Positions 32,341 through 42,341 of a stretch of DNA of 64,000 nucleotides are shown here, piece after piece. Numbering within the stretch: the stretch's first letter is position 1; each line of letters begins with the position of its first letter. Origin of the DNA: Ampelocalamus luodianensis. Its lineage: Eukaryota; Streptophyta; Magnoliopsida; Poales; Poaceae. The notes under the pieces are model-generated. The model searched no databases. It was given only the letters and a program-made list of their open reading frames with translations, and was not told where the DNA came from. The stretch is taken from the NCBI GenBank assembly GCA_036346255.1, contig CM070628.1, positions 28,907,840 to 28,971,839 of the forward strand. The letters are read 5' to 3'. A program made the translations under genes and the position numbers.

Positions 32341-33360
32341 TCTTTATGTCCTTGAAGCAAAGCCGATTGGAGATTCACGACGCCCCACGGTGTGTGACTT
32401 CGCGGATGTCTTTCCGAAGACTTGCTCGCATGCCACCTGCTCGAGATCCGAGTTTGTGATCGAGTTGCTTGCCCGCATCGCCCTATTTCTAAGAGGCCGA
32501 TCGTATGCCTCCTAATGAGTTGGAGGAGTCAAGAAGCAACCGGGTGAGCTGCAAGAGAAGGGTTTTATCCGTCCTAGCTCATCTCCTTGGGGTTGTCCAG
32601 CTATCTTTGTGAAGAAGAAGGACAAGACCTTGCATGTGTGTTGATTACCGTCCGCTTAATGAGGTGACGGTAAGAACAAGTATCCTTTGCCCTGATTGAT
32701 GATCTCTTCGATCGCTTGACCGAGCACGAGTCTTCTCCAAGATTGACTTGAGGTCGGGCTATCATCAAGTCGGATCGTGGCCGAGGATATTCCTAAGACG
32801 GCTTTGCTACTCGTTATGGCCTTTACGAGTACACCGTCATGTCTTTTGGTTTGACTAATGCTCTGCTTTATTCATGAATCTTATGAACTCGGTATTCATG
32901 GAGTATTTGGATAGGTTCGTGGTGGTATTCATCGATGATATCCTTATCTACTCCAAGAGTGAGGAAGAGCATCTTGAGCATCTTAAGCTTGTATTGGGCA
33001 AGGCTGCGTGAGCACCGATTGTATGCCAAATTCAAAAGTGCGAGTTCGCTTGAAGGAAGTGGCATTCTTAGGCCATGTTCTTTCAGCGAGAGGTGTGGTC
33101 GTGGATCCCAGCAAGGTCGGTGATGTGCTATCTTGAGGTCAGCCAAGTCGACCACCGATGTGCGGAGTTTTCTTGGTTTGGCGTGCTACTATCGCCGCTT
33201 TATCGAGAATTTCTCCAAGATTGCAAAGCCTATGACCGAATCGCTCAAGAAAGACAAGAAGTTTGAGTGGTCCGCTGCTTGTGATGTGAGTTTTCAGAAC
33301 TCAAGAAGCGATCGACCTCAGCCCTGCTTGTTCTCCCGATATTCACAAGAGTTTTGATAT
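32341..33360 (+). pseudogene. pol: Element C reverse transcriptase (frameshifted)
   Basis: Pieces in order: DFADVFPKT, PPNELEE (near 32508), KGFIRPSSSPWGCPAIFVKKKDKT, DYRPLNEVT, RSGYHQV, a STRYGLYEYTVMSFGLTNA-like stretch, FMNLMNSVFMEYLDRFVVVFIDDILIYSKSEEE (FIDDIL at about 32928-32945), then the thumb and RSFLGLACYYRRFIENFSKIAKPMTESL (33163-33250). The catalytic Asp pair is intact. Frame breaks occur about every 50-150 bases. Confidence 0.83.
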
Positions 33361-33720
33361 CTATTGTGATGCTTCGCCGTGGTCCAGGTTGTGTTCTTAT
33401 GCAGAAGGCAAGGTTGTGGCCTATGCATCGCGGCAGCTTGAGGCCTCATGAACTCAACTATCCTACTCATGACTTGGAGTTAGTCTGTGGTCCATGCACT
33501 CAAGATTTGGCGGCATTATCGATTGGTAATTGTGAGGTGTATTCCGACCACAAGAGCTTGAAGTACTTGTTCACCCAATGATCTGAACCTCGAGCAAAGA
33601 AGATGGTTGGAGTTGATCAAGGACTATGACATGGGTATTCGGTACCATCCGGCAAGGCCAATGTCGCAGCGATGCACTCACGGAAGGTGTATTGTAACAT
33701 GTTGATGCTCCAAGAGCAAG
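33350..33720 (+). pseudogene. pol: Element C RNase H (frameshifted)
   Basis: The sequence reads FDIYCDAS (near 33355), PGCVLMQ, LRPHELNYPTHDLEL, VYSDHKSLKYLFTQ and LELIKDYDMGIRYH. The catalytic segments are visible but not in one frame. Confidence 0.78.
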
Positions 33721-34780
33721 CGCCTACCCTCATTTCGCATTCCAGCGCCAATTTGGGTTTGATCGAGCACGGTTCTCTTGCTACCTTGGTTGTGCAACCA
33801 ACCTTGGTGGACTAAATCAAGCGGCACAAAGAGCGATGCCGGTGTGAGCCAGATCAAGCAGAACATCAAGGATGGGATAGCCAAGTGCTTTTCAGAGGAT
33901 GAGCATGGCGTTGTGTGGTTTGGGCAGCGCCTTGTGGTTCCTAAGGTCATGGAATTGCGGGATTTGATCCTCCGCGAAGCCCATGATTCTCCTTTGTCCA
34001 TTCATCCCGGGGCTACCAAGATGTATCAGGACCTTCGTCAGAGATTCTGGTGGACCCGAATGAAGCGCGAGATTGCCAAGTTCGTCGCCGAATGCGACGT
34101 GTGCTGTCGTGTGAAGGCCGAGCATCAGCGTCCAGCGAGTCTTCTTCGCCGCTGCGGTGCGAGTGGAAGTGGATTCGTTGGCATGGACTTCATCACCGGA
34201 TTGCCCCGCTCATCCAAGGGAATGATGCTATTTGGGTCGTGATCGACAAAGTTGACTAAAGTGGCACATTTCCTTCTGCCAAGACTCGCCGTGTGGGGCC
34301 TTTGGCCGAACTTTATGTCTCGAGGATTGTGAGTCTTCACGGTGTACCGAAGACGATTATTTCTGATCGTGGTGCACTTTTCACCTCGCGGTTTTGGCAT
34401 AGTCTGCAAGAGGCTATGGGGACCCGCCTTCATTTGATCTGACCTTTCATCCTCGGGATCGATGGTCGACGGAGCGAGTCAACCAAGTGTTGGAAGATAT
34501 GCTCCGTGCTTGTGTTCTTTCCTATGGGAAGAAGTGGGAGAAATGCCTACCATTTGCTGAGTTCTCCTACAATAACAGACTTCGAGGCGCCTTGGCATGG
34601 CACCATTTGAGGCTTTGTATGGGAGAAGGTGCGAGAACCCCGTTGAACCGGTCGAGATCGGTGAGCGGCGGTTTTGAGTCGGTTCGATCAATGAGGCCGA
34701 AGTCGTTCGCTTGATCCGCGAGCATCTGCGCGCACGCCCATCCTGCATAAAAGAGCTATGCAGATCGTCGTCGCCGTGAG
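33721..34780 (+). pseudogene. pol: Element C integrase (few frame breaks in the N-terminal half)
   Basis: The frame at 33778-34242 reads GIAKCFSEDEHGVVWFGQRL, VPKVMELRDLILREAHDSPL, then SIHPGATKMYQDLRQRFWWTRMKREIAKF and CDVCCRVKAEHQ, an intact-looking HHCC zinc-binding region. FVGMDFITGLPRSSKG (first catalytic Asp) follows. Beyond it are the KVAHF segment (34257 onward), a SDRG (second Asp) segment near 34364, and MLEDMLRACVLSYGKKWEKCLPFAEFSYNN (34487 onward). The QTERVN Glu segment near 34450-34480 is damaged. Integrase inserts the cDNA. Confidence 0.82.
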
Positions 34781-35215
34781 TTGAGCTTTGAGCCCAATGA
34801 CTTTGTGTATCTCAAAGTCTCACCCTTGAAGGGCCATCAGCGTTTTGGCATCAAGGGCAAGTTGGCTCCTCGATATGTTGGGCCTTACCGTATCATCGAG
34901 AGAGTTGGAGCAGTTGCATACAGATTGGAGCTACCAGCTGCACTTGAGGGTGTGCATGATGTGTTCCATGTTTCACACCTGAAGAAGTGTCTCCGTGTCC
35001 CAACGGAGGAAGCTCCGTTGGAGGTTCTCGATGTGCAGGAGAATTTGACCTACCGCGAGCATCCTGTTCGCATTCTTGAGGAATCTGAGCGGAGAACAAG
35101 GAACCGTGTCATCAAGTTCCTTAAGGTTCAGTGGTCAAACCATTCTGAAGATGAGGCAACTTGGGAGCGAGAAGATCGCCTTCGTGCAGATTTTCCTTCT
35201 TTCTTCTCCGAGTAA
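34781..35215 (+). CDS. pol: Element C integrase tail and chromodomain
   Basis: This 144-codon frame is uninterrupted and ends at a stop 25 bases before the purine tract. It opens with the integrase C-terminal segment FEPNDFVYLKVSPLKG and RYVGPYRIIERVGAVAYRLELP (GPY/F motif). The linker VFHVSHLKKCLRVP follows, then the chromodomain: HPVRILEESERRTRN, KFLKVQWSNHSEDEATWERED and ADFPSFFSE. Chromodomains in this clade are thought to read heterochromatin marks and guide integration. The first Met is internal to Pol; the true start is far upstream. Confidence 0.88.
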   Translation: MSFEPNDFVYLKVSPLKGHQRFGIKGKLAPRYVGPYRIIERVGAVAYRLELPAALEGVHDVFHVSHLKKCLRVPTEEAPLEVLDVQENLTYREHPVRILEESERRTRNRVIKFLKVQWSNHSEDEATWEREDRLRADFPSFFSE

Positions 35216-35239
35216 ACTAATCTCTGCCGAGATTCTTGT

Positions 35240-35251
35240 AAGGGGGAGAAT
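35240..35251 (+). other. Element C polypurine tract
   Basis: AAGGGGGAGAA lies directly before the 3' LTR at 35252. It is the plus-strand primer site. Confidence 0.88.
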
Positions 35252-37019
35252 TGTAACATCCCAATGTTAGGCTTGTGTTTCAAATGTAAGAAAATGAGGG
35301 GAAATTAAAACTTTTTCTTACATCTTGTATTTCCTGTGTGCTTTGGACAAATGTTGTAAAGAGATTATGGGAATACAAAGATCACAAGTCATTTCGACCC
35401 ACATCTTATTCTTCTTAGTCATCCTTGTTCCATCTTGTGATAATCTCTGAAGTATTTTTCCTAAATTCTTGGGTTGGTATGTGACTCCTCTGGAAAGTTC
35501 CACAATTTTTAGAAATTGTTTGGATGTTTATTGGAGGAAAGTCAACCCAATTCAAAATCTAGTCAAACCTTGGACCAGCACCTTGTTAAATTTTTGGAGG
35601 AAAAGCATAGCACAAAACCTCTGAAAATTTTATACAAGGTCATCAACTCAGCTAGCAAGCTCTGTAAAAATTCCATAATTTTTGGAGTGAGTTTGCTATC
35701 TCAAACAAATCCTCAAACTCCAAATCTGTTTGAAACTCAATTTAGGTGCGAGTCAAACTCGCTCGAGTCGACCCGAGTCGACCTGAGACGATCGACTCGG
35801 TCGAGCCATGTGCGCGCCGCACCGAAGCTCAATCTCGTCTGCGCTGTTCTAGTCGTTGGATCTATATCCACCGCCACGACCTCCCATCGACCGAGGACCT
35901 CTTGAGCGCCCTCGCGCTTGGGGTGGTCAAGCCACCGGATCTCCATCCAGCGGCCACGACCTCCCAGACCTCCTTGCCCGCGCCACGACCTCCCCACGGC
36001 TCCTAAGACCTCCCGGGACCTCTCCTTCACTCTGCTTTCTCTTCCTCACGACCTCACGGAGGTCCGGTCATCATGGTTTTCCCGCACCCGTGCGTGTGTC
36101 GAGTCGAGCGGTTGGGGCGGTGAGATGTCACCTTTACCTCTTGTCAACGGCTCTTTGGTGACATGCATTTATTGCCAGCAGCTTTAGCCTCCAAAGTCTT
36201 CACCGCTCGCCTCTTGTCACATGCGTGCGTGCCGTTAGGCGAGGGGCATGGTTCTTGCTCATGATGGGTTGCCCTAGCCCTTGCCAAACTCCCGGGCTAT
36301 ACATAGCCCAAAACTTCCTCTCTTCTTCCTTCTTCGTTCTTGGTGTGCTTGAGCTCCCTCGCTTGAGTGGTCCTCAAACTCAAACCCCAAGAACACCACC
36401 ACCCCGAAACCTCCATTGCCACCTTTGGAGCTCCCTGCCGGCTCGAGCTCCAGTGGTTCCATCAACGTTCTTGCCTGCTTTCTTGTCATCTCGAGCACCT
36501 TGAGCATTCTCGACTTCTTGTGGGTTCTCATTGCGGTGGTGCACGAGTTGGGGAGTAGCTGCGCGGGTCGAGGCCATCTTCTTCTTCCTCTCCCGCAAGC
36601 TCTTCATCGCCGACTTCGCGACCTTCCCAAGTCCCTCCGTCTTCCTCCGACCTTCCTACACTCGGTGAGTTTATTTTAGCCTCCTAGAGCTCGAGCGCGT
36701 GTTAGGTTAGGTCATAGCGGCCTTTTCCTATTTTCGGTTTTGTCAAAGGCTTGCTCACCGCCTCCTCTCGGCCGACGTTCAAGGTCGCCACCGCCGTCGA
36801 GAGTGTCTCATTAGGTCCATTGCGCTATTGTGAGCTTAGCTGCTCTTGGTTCCCGCGGCGTGGCCTACGCCGCCGGGCGGTGAGCTCGCTTGGGTGCTCG
36901 GGCGCTTTGCCGTGTCGCACTCGGACGTGAGTTGTGATCTAATGATTGACATTGTTTAATGCTGTCCGAGATTGCTCTTTAAGGTCGTCTTGCCGCAAAA
37001 CGTGCGTACCACTAAGTCC

Positions 37020-38240
37020 CCGACCTCCTAGAGCTCTTCGTAGCCGCTTAAGACCTCCCACGTTTAGATCTGGACCTTTAGATCCTCCCCGTGAAAACCC
37101 GTAAGTGTAAGACCTCCCCCTCGCTTAATCTCGGCCGTTAAGACCACCCTCGGTTAGATCTGTGCCGTAGATGGGTTTCCGCAAAATTTCTAAGTCCCAG
37201 GACCTCCCTAGTTCCACCTCGGCCTTTAAAGACCTCCGGGATTAGCTCTTAGTCTGTTAGATCGGCTCGTGTAAAATCTCACGCACTAGGACCTCCACGG
37301 TTAGATCCTAACCGCTTAAGACCTCGTGGAACTCCATCTGAGCCGATAGGACCACTCCTGCGCAAAAAGACCTCCTCGAGGTCATTTTTGTAAAAGCCAC
37401 CTTCTGGACCTCCACCGAGGTCCTCTTTGCAAAAGACCTCCCCTTGGTCATTTCGCAAAAACCACCCTAGGCTACCATCGGGGTCCTCTTTGTCAAAAAG
37501 CCACCCCTGGCCTTTTACAAGGAAAACCCCGCTCAGACCTCTTTAGCTCCATCCTAGCCGTCCATGACCTCCCCGGCTTTAGATCTGAGCGTTAGGTTTT
37601 ATTTGTAAATCTTTAGTCTCAGGACCTCCCTCCGCGTTGTTCTGGACCGTTCAAGACCTCCCTAGGTCTAATCAACCGCCCGATCTCCTCCCGTTAAATC
37701 GCTATCGCTTAGGACCTCCCCGAGAAGATCTTGGTCATCCAAGACCTCCTCGTGTCAATCCCAGCCGATCAAGACCTCCCTCTGGAAGATCTTGACCGCC
37801 TAGGACCTCCTCCTTTGGATCAGTAGCATTAGGACCTCCTGCTCTGGTCTAAACCGTTAGATTTAGATCTAACGGGTTAGACCTCCTTCTGTGGATTTAG
37901 CCGTAGGAGTAGGACCTCTCTCCGGAGATCTAGACCGTTGGACCTCCTCTGTGAGAATCTGACCGTCCCGACCTCTTTCCTTGGATTTAAAGCCTTAGGA
38001 TCTCCCCTAGTGCTCGGGACCGCCAGATCTCGATCCGACGATCCACGACCTCTGTTAGCGCGTGAGACCTCCTTGCGTGCGGCGTGCACGACCGGTCGTG
38101 TCGTTGGATCGATCTCAACGATCCGCACCTCCCAGTCGGGAGGAGGAGGTCTTGTGCGGCGTGGCGTCGAGGCTCGTGGCCGTCGGACCTCGATCTAACG
38201 CCCACGACCTCTCCTTGTCTTCCATTCGTTTGGACCTCCG
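37020..38240 (+). repeat. GACCTCC array in the element C 3' LTR
   Basis: About twenty exact GACCTCC words occur in 1.2 kb, with further near matches (GACCTCT, GATCCTCC). Between them recur GTTAGATCT, CCGTTAG and GGATCTAGACCG-like words, giving a degenerate minisatellite appearance. The units are not identical enough to be a simple tandem repeat. Confidence 0.72.
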
Positions 38241-38937
38241 AGAGCTCAAAGTTTCCTAAGTCTTTTGCTGTTTCAAATTTCAAAAGTGCATAACTTTGTC
38301 ATTTTAACTCCTTTTTGAATGATTCCAGTTGCTGTAGCTTTGTTATGGTATGAACTTCAATCTGAGAATGAAATTAGGCCCTGTGTTGTAGCAGAAAATG
38401 ATTTAAATAGCATGATCTTGTTAATGAAAAATGAGGTCTAGAAATTCATGAAAAATTTGTAAACCACATAACTTCCTCTCTGTAGTTGCAAACTAAGCAA
38501 ACTCAACCGGGTAAATTTGGCCTGTAGACATGCTTTAATTTGATCTAGGCTTTGTCTTTATTCATGTTCCTGAGAAATAATATATGCTAGTTGTAGAACT
38601 TAGAAAAATCATAACTAAATCATTTTAACTCCAAATGACCTAAAATTTTATATGGGTTACCACTATACCAGTAGGTAGCTACCATAAAAATTTCAGCTCC
38701 AAAATCTTTCTAGAAAATATTTTTGCTACAGTGCTAATTATGGCCGAAAATGAGTTTTTAAGTAATATCTTTTGCACCACAAATCCAAATTAGGTTTTTC
38801 CAGTTTCTATGTCTTGGTATATTTGTATTCTACCTTGTGTATAAATTTCGTTGTATTTGGTTAATTTTTGCTTGCTCTTTTGTTTAAGTGTTGCTAGTCT
38901 TATTGGTTGTTCTTGGTTTTTTTTGCCTTTTCGCTTA

Positions 38938-39087
38938 GGATTCGACATTTGCGGTAACCCCGAGAATGATCCTCCGCAACATATTGAGCAACAGCAAGAA
39001 GGCAAGCAGTTTGATCATGTTAATCCCAGTATTTTAAGTATTTATGTTGATTACAAATTCTATGTATGCATTGCTACCTTGTTTTAA
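38938..39087 (+). other. Conserved exon-like segment in LTR (NPENDPPQ...EGKQFDHV)
   Basis: A polypyrimidine run and CTTAG (38919-38938) precede a frame reading GFDICGNPENDPPQHIEQQQ, then EGKQFDHV. The same reading appears in E (48691 onward) and B (minus, 44765 down to 44700). Weaker forms occur in A (4382-4460), F (52170 onward) and G (62270-62345). C, E and B differ in the NPENDPPQ core only at third codon positions. Caveat: the 5' LTR copy reads TTTGCAGG where this copy has TTTGCGG, which would stop the frame upstream but could itself be a splice acceptor. The function is unknown. Confidence 0.5.
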
Positions 39088-39242
39088 TAGTTGGCCTAGT
39101 AGATGCATTCCCTTAGCAAATGATTATCCTCTACTACCATGAGCCTAGGTTACTTGCTGTGATTAGAGTTCGTGGATGGGCTCTTGTCACTTAGTAGTTG
39201 CGAATTAATTGCTTAGCCATGCTTAGCTTCGTAGAAATGGGC

Positions 39243-39264
39243 GGTTATCGACTTGTCGATAACC
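39243..39264 (+). other. Conserved LTR stem-loop 1
   Basis: GGTTATCGA, loop CTTG, TCGATAACC. Equivalent stems occur at 28987-29008, 4135-4156 (A), 44446-44468 (B), 49007-49027 (E), 49436-49458 (E'), 52479-52502 (F) and 62001-62023 (G). In B, E' and G the arms read GATCATCGA and TCG(A/G)TGATC, so paired changes keep the stem. Confidence 0.65.
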
Positions 39265-40120
39265 TTGATCACATCAAACTTATTATGATTATGATTTCCA
39301 CCTTGTGCTATGTCTACTTATGAAAACTAAAACTGAAAAACAAAATGATTTAGACTTGGGCACAATGGTATGATGGTGTGATTTTTGGGTGTGACTGGAA
39401 TGGTGCCCGGGTCAACAAGGACCGAACATCTTGTTACACTAAACCAAGCGTTTTAGCGTGCTAACCACATTAGAGGGTATGGGACCTCTCTTGACTTAGT
39501 ACTTTGGCGTGTATTGGCTCCGAGTCGCAGGGAGTCGCAGGAGGGATGGTGTTGGGAGCATTGTAGTGTCCGAAAGACTTCACCCGTGATGGGATTTGTT
39601 GTCTTTCGGCTTGCAATGTAAGCGTATGGTGTTTCTACCCATACGAGCGGCTCGTAGTTAATACACAAGATTGGAAATGTCTCGTAGGACTTAGCCGGGC
39701 CGGCATACCTTCGGTAGTGTGCTTGTGGCTTGAAGGCGATCCGAAGTGTGGGTACATTGGTACACCCTGCGAGGTTAAAACTATTCGAATAGCCTCGTCT
39801 AGGTTATGGACACGCTTGGCAAGGTCTTTCAAGAGTTAGACTACAACCTTTTAAATTAAAACTTGATGGGTGGTACGAATCGGGATTCGTGCTATGTTGT
39901 GGTGACTATTGGGATAGTCACTTCCGTGTGGTTACTTGTATGTATCTGAGACTTCATCGTTACTTTGATAACAAAATAAATTTGCAAACTTGCTTTTAAA
40001 ATGTATTACAAGATTGCAAATAAACTTGGCTTCATGCAAAATGAGACATATGACCTCCACCTAAATAAGCTTGCATGTAGTTTATGAATAGGTCCTGCTA
40101 TTCCACACGCGGTCTTGCGG

Positions 40121-40141
40121 GTACAAAGACAATCTTTGTAC
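40121..40141 (+). other. Conserved LTR stem-loop 2
   Basis: GTACAAAGA, loop CAA, TCTTTGTAC: a perfect 9-bp stem. It is found also at 29850-29870, 3274-3294 (A) and 53360-53380 (F). B (43558-43578) and G (61138-61157) have GTACAAAA pairing with TTTTGTAC. The AGGAAG segment follows 32 bases later. Confidence 0.6.
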
Positions 40142-40159
40142 TCGCTTGCTATGCTTAAT

Positions 40160-40188
40160 TGTTTTGTTGCAGAGGAAGAAGGTGAGTC
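40160..40188 (+). other. Possible 9-nt microexon in LTR (AGGAAGAAG)
   Basis: GTTTTGTTGCAG, then AGGAAGAAG, then GTGAGT: an acceptor and donor near consensus flank nine bases. The block is kept in both C LTRs, F (53401-53426), B and G (minus), and in A with one change (AGGAGGAAG). Read through, it encodes AEEEGE followed by PQGPHF in B and F. It may be a splice module or a short coding segment; neither is shown. Confidence 0.4.
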
Positions 40189-40567
40189 TGGAGGGCCTCA
40201 CTTTTGTGAGTGTGTTGTGGTAGCTCATGGGCGACTAGCTTGGCGGTCCTCGGTTGCCTTGTGGGTTATGTTGGCTAACCGGTCGACTTTTGTTCTAGCC
40301 ATCTTATGGCGCTTTTGCTTCCGCTGTCATTCTTGTATATTGTTCTATTTGGCCGGTCGGCTCTCTTTTGTAATAGCTTTACCTTATGTATGTCGTTGTT
40401 GAACTTAGTGATGTATGTTGTATGGAAATGATGTGAAATTTTGTGATGATGTGCATATGTTGCAATTCTGGGAAACATATGCCCATCGAGGCTTAGAATG
40501 TTTAATTAGTAATGCTAGAACCAATTGGAGGTTAAGTGTTACTAGTTAAATATTCCGGGTCCTCACA

Positions 40568-40572
40568 TTGTT
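40568..40572. other. Target-site duplication of element C (right copy)
   Basis: TTGTT is identical to 25011-25015. Element B's RT resumes immediately after. Confidence 0.95.
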
Positions 40573-41330
40573 CTTTACCGTTACTTCATTAAGTGGACGG
40601 TAATCAACGCACATGCGCAGTGTCTTGTCCTTTTCGACAAATATTGCCGAGCATCCCCAAGGAGATGAGCTAGGCGGATGAAACCCTTTCTTGAAGCTCA
40701 CCCACCGCTTCTTCAACTCCACCAACTCAATTGGGTCCATCCTAAGGCCTCTTCAAATCGGGCGTGCAGGAACCAACTCAATGACAAACTCGAGGTCTCG
40801 AATCGTGGCATCCCCGAAGGTCGCTGGGAAGACATCAACAAAGTCACACACAACCGGGACTTCACTAATATCTAGAGCTGGCTTCGCCGAGCGCGAAGAG
40901 ATGCGGATCCCGCAGCCTTCGCTAAAAGCGACCTTTCGCGTATGGTCGGGTGAGGTAGATGAGCCTCTAGCGCAATCAATTTGTCCCATGTGCCGAGACA
41001 ACCAATCCATGCCTAGGATTACATCTAAGCTCGCCGATCGAAGGAGGATGAGGTTTGCCAAGAATCCTACCCTTCTATCTCAACAGGACATCCCTACACT
41101 CGCACTCGCTCTCTCAACTCCAACCGAGAGAGCGAATGAGCAATGGGACCAACAATGGAGTAAAAGAAGACCTCCCACAGCAAAGAAAAGACTCGAAACA
41201 AAAGAATGAGATGCGCTCAATCAAACAAAATCGTAGCAAGGAAAGAGTTAACCGAAGGGTACCCAACACGACGTCGGGTGCCTCCTGTGCCTCCTCGCGG
41301 AGATGAGGTTGACGCGCCACTACCCACGCC
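40573..41330 (-). pseudogene. pol: Element B reverse transcriptase start and protease
   Basis: From the right on the minus strand: EEAQEAPDVVLGTL and a GASHS-type protease segment (41200-41280), partly frameshifted. Then come LDVILGMDWLSRHMGQIDC (end of protease), VCDFVDVFPATFGDATIRDLEFVIELVP, and FHPPSSSPWGCSAIFVEKDKTLRMCVDYRPLNEVTVKN (start of RT fingers). Element C interrupts RT here. The missing remainder is at 25010-24391. Confidence 0.82.
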
Positions 41331-42341
41331 TTGGGTAGCGGGACAACCTTCTCGATCCTGGGAGGACCACCTCCTCGCCGCGTCCTCCATTAGGACGAGG
41401 GGCCCTCCCCGTTAGGGCAACTATTGGCATAATGCCCTTCGTTGCATGAAAAGCAAGTGACCCGGCAGCCGGATTGCGGGGCCACTCGCTGGTTCGCAGC
41501 GCACGTGGCCGGGCACGGCTGCGCGAGGGCGAGAGCGGCGCCGGCGCCGGTGGTAGTGAAGCCACGAACGGCCCCGGGTAGGCCCGACACGAGGACGAGA
41601 GAGGCCGGCCGCGCGGCCGGGCCTCCCACTTGCGCTATGGACTCGCCGCCCTCGCTTGTGCTCAAGCAACAATGGCCTTGTCCACCAAGGCACGAAAGTC
41701 GACAAAGTCCACAATGGAGAGCTTGTCTTGCAGCTCCTCGCACAAACCCTCCATGAACTTCTCCCGCTTGGCCTCATCGGTGGCCACCTCCGATGGAGCA
41801 TAACGAGCCAAGTGGTTGAACTCGCATGATACTCCATCACCGACTTACGCCTTGCTTGAGCGTGAGAAATTCCTTCTTCTTGACTTCATCAAGCGGCAGG
41901 ATATGAGCTCGACGGGCGCCGTCCGAACTCATCCCAAGAGACAGTGTGGCCGCGGGCTGCATGGCCAAGAAGTTCTCCCACCGTGAGAGCGCCGCTCAAG
42001 CCGATGGGAGGCAAAGAGTGCCTTGTCTGGTCCAGCACCGAGCAACGCCGAGCTTATGCTCAACTCCGACGCAGCCACCATCTCGCGTCCAAAGGGTCCT
42101 CGACTGAAAACGTGGGGTTGAGTGCGAAGAAACTCACCAAACCCCACGAGGCGATGTCCACCCGCCGCCTGGATCCCGAGGCACCGGCAAGGGCGGAGGT
42201 GTTGCGCGCAATAACATCCAGCGGAGACCCTCCCGCCCTCCGAACGGTTGCGCTGATCGGCAGGACTCACCATGGTTGGAGGAGGCGGAAGCTCCTCATC
42301 CAAACAGTGCGACCACGGCGCTCACGAGTACCTCCAGCCAT
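41331..42341 (-). pseudogene. gag: Element B gag (frameshifted)
   Basis: The proposed start is the ATG at 42341, reading MAGGTRERRGRTVW. After a frame break it continues with EELPPPPTM, the same acidic-proline lead as in D and C. Downstream pieces correspond to LFASHRLE, SWWENF, WEEF-like segments, ELQDKLSIVDFRALVDKAIVA-type sequence near 41700, an Ala/Pro-rich linker and the knuckle CFSCNEGHYANSC (about 41410-41460). This knuckle has only three residues between the second Cys and His, one short of CX2CX4HX4C. Confidence 0.78.

Larger units (their letters stand above)
25016..40567 (+). mobile_element. Element C: complete Tekay-like chromovirus with 5.3-kb LTRs
   Basis: The 5' LTR spans 25016-30298, the internal region 30299-35251 and the 3' LTR 35252-40567, with a perfect 5-bp target duplication (TTGTT). 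The LTRs (5283 and 5316 bp) are each longer than the whole 4.95-kb internal region. The element carries gag, protease, RT, RNase H, integrase and chromodomain, in order, with several frame breaks. It is the autonomous-type relative of element A, with which it shares its LTR. Confidence 0.96.
35252..40567 (+). repeat. Element C 3' LTR
   Basis: The LTR is 5316 bp and collinear with 25016-30298. AT-rich stretches are almost identical between the two, while GC-rich parts differ by frequent 1-4 base indels. It holds the TATA-like box (36297-36306), GTGAGT donor (36665), GACCTCC array (37020-38240), NPENDPPQ segment (38938-39029), stem-loops (39243-39264 and 40121-40141), CTATTCGAATAG (39781-39792) and the AGGAAGAAG segment (40173-40181). 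Confidence 0.95.
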
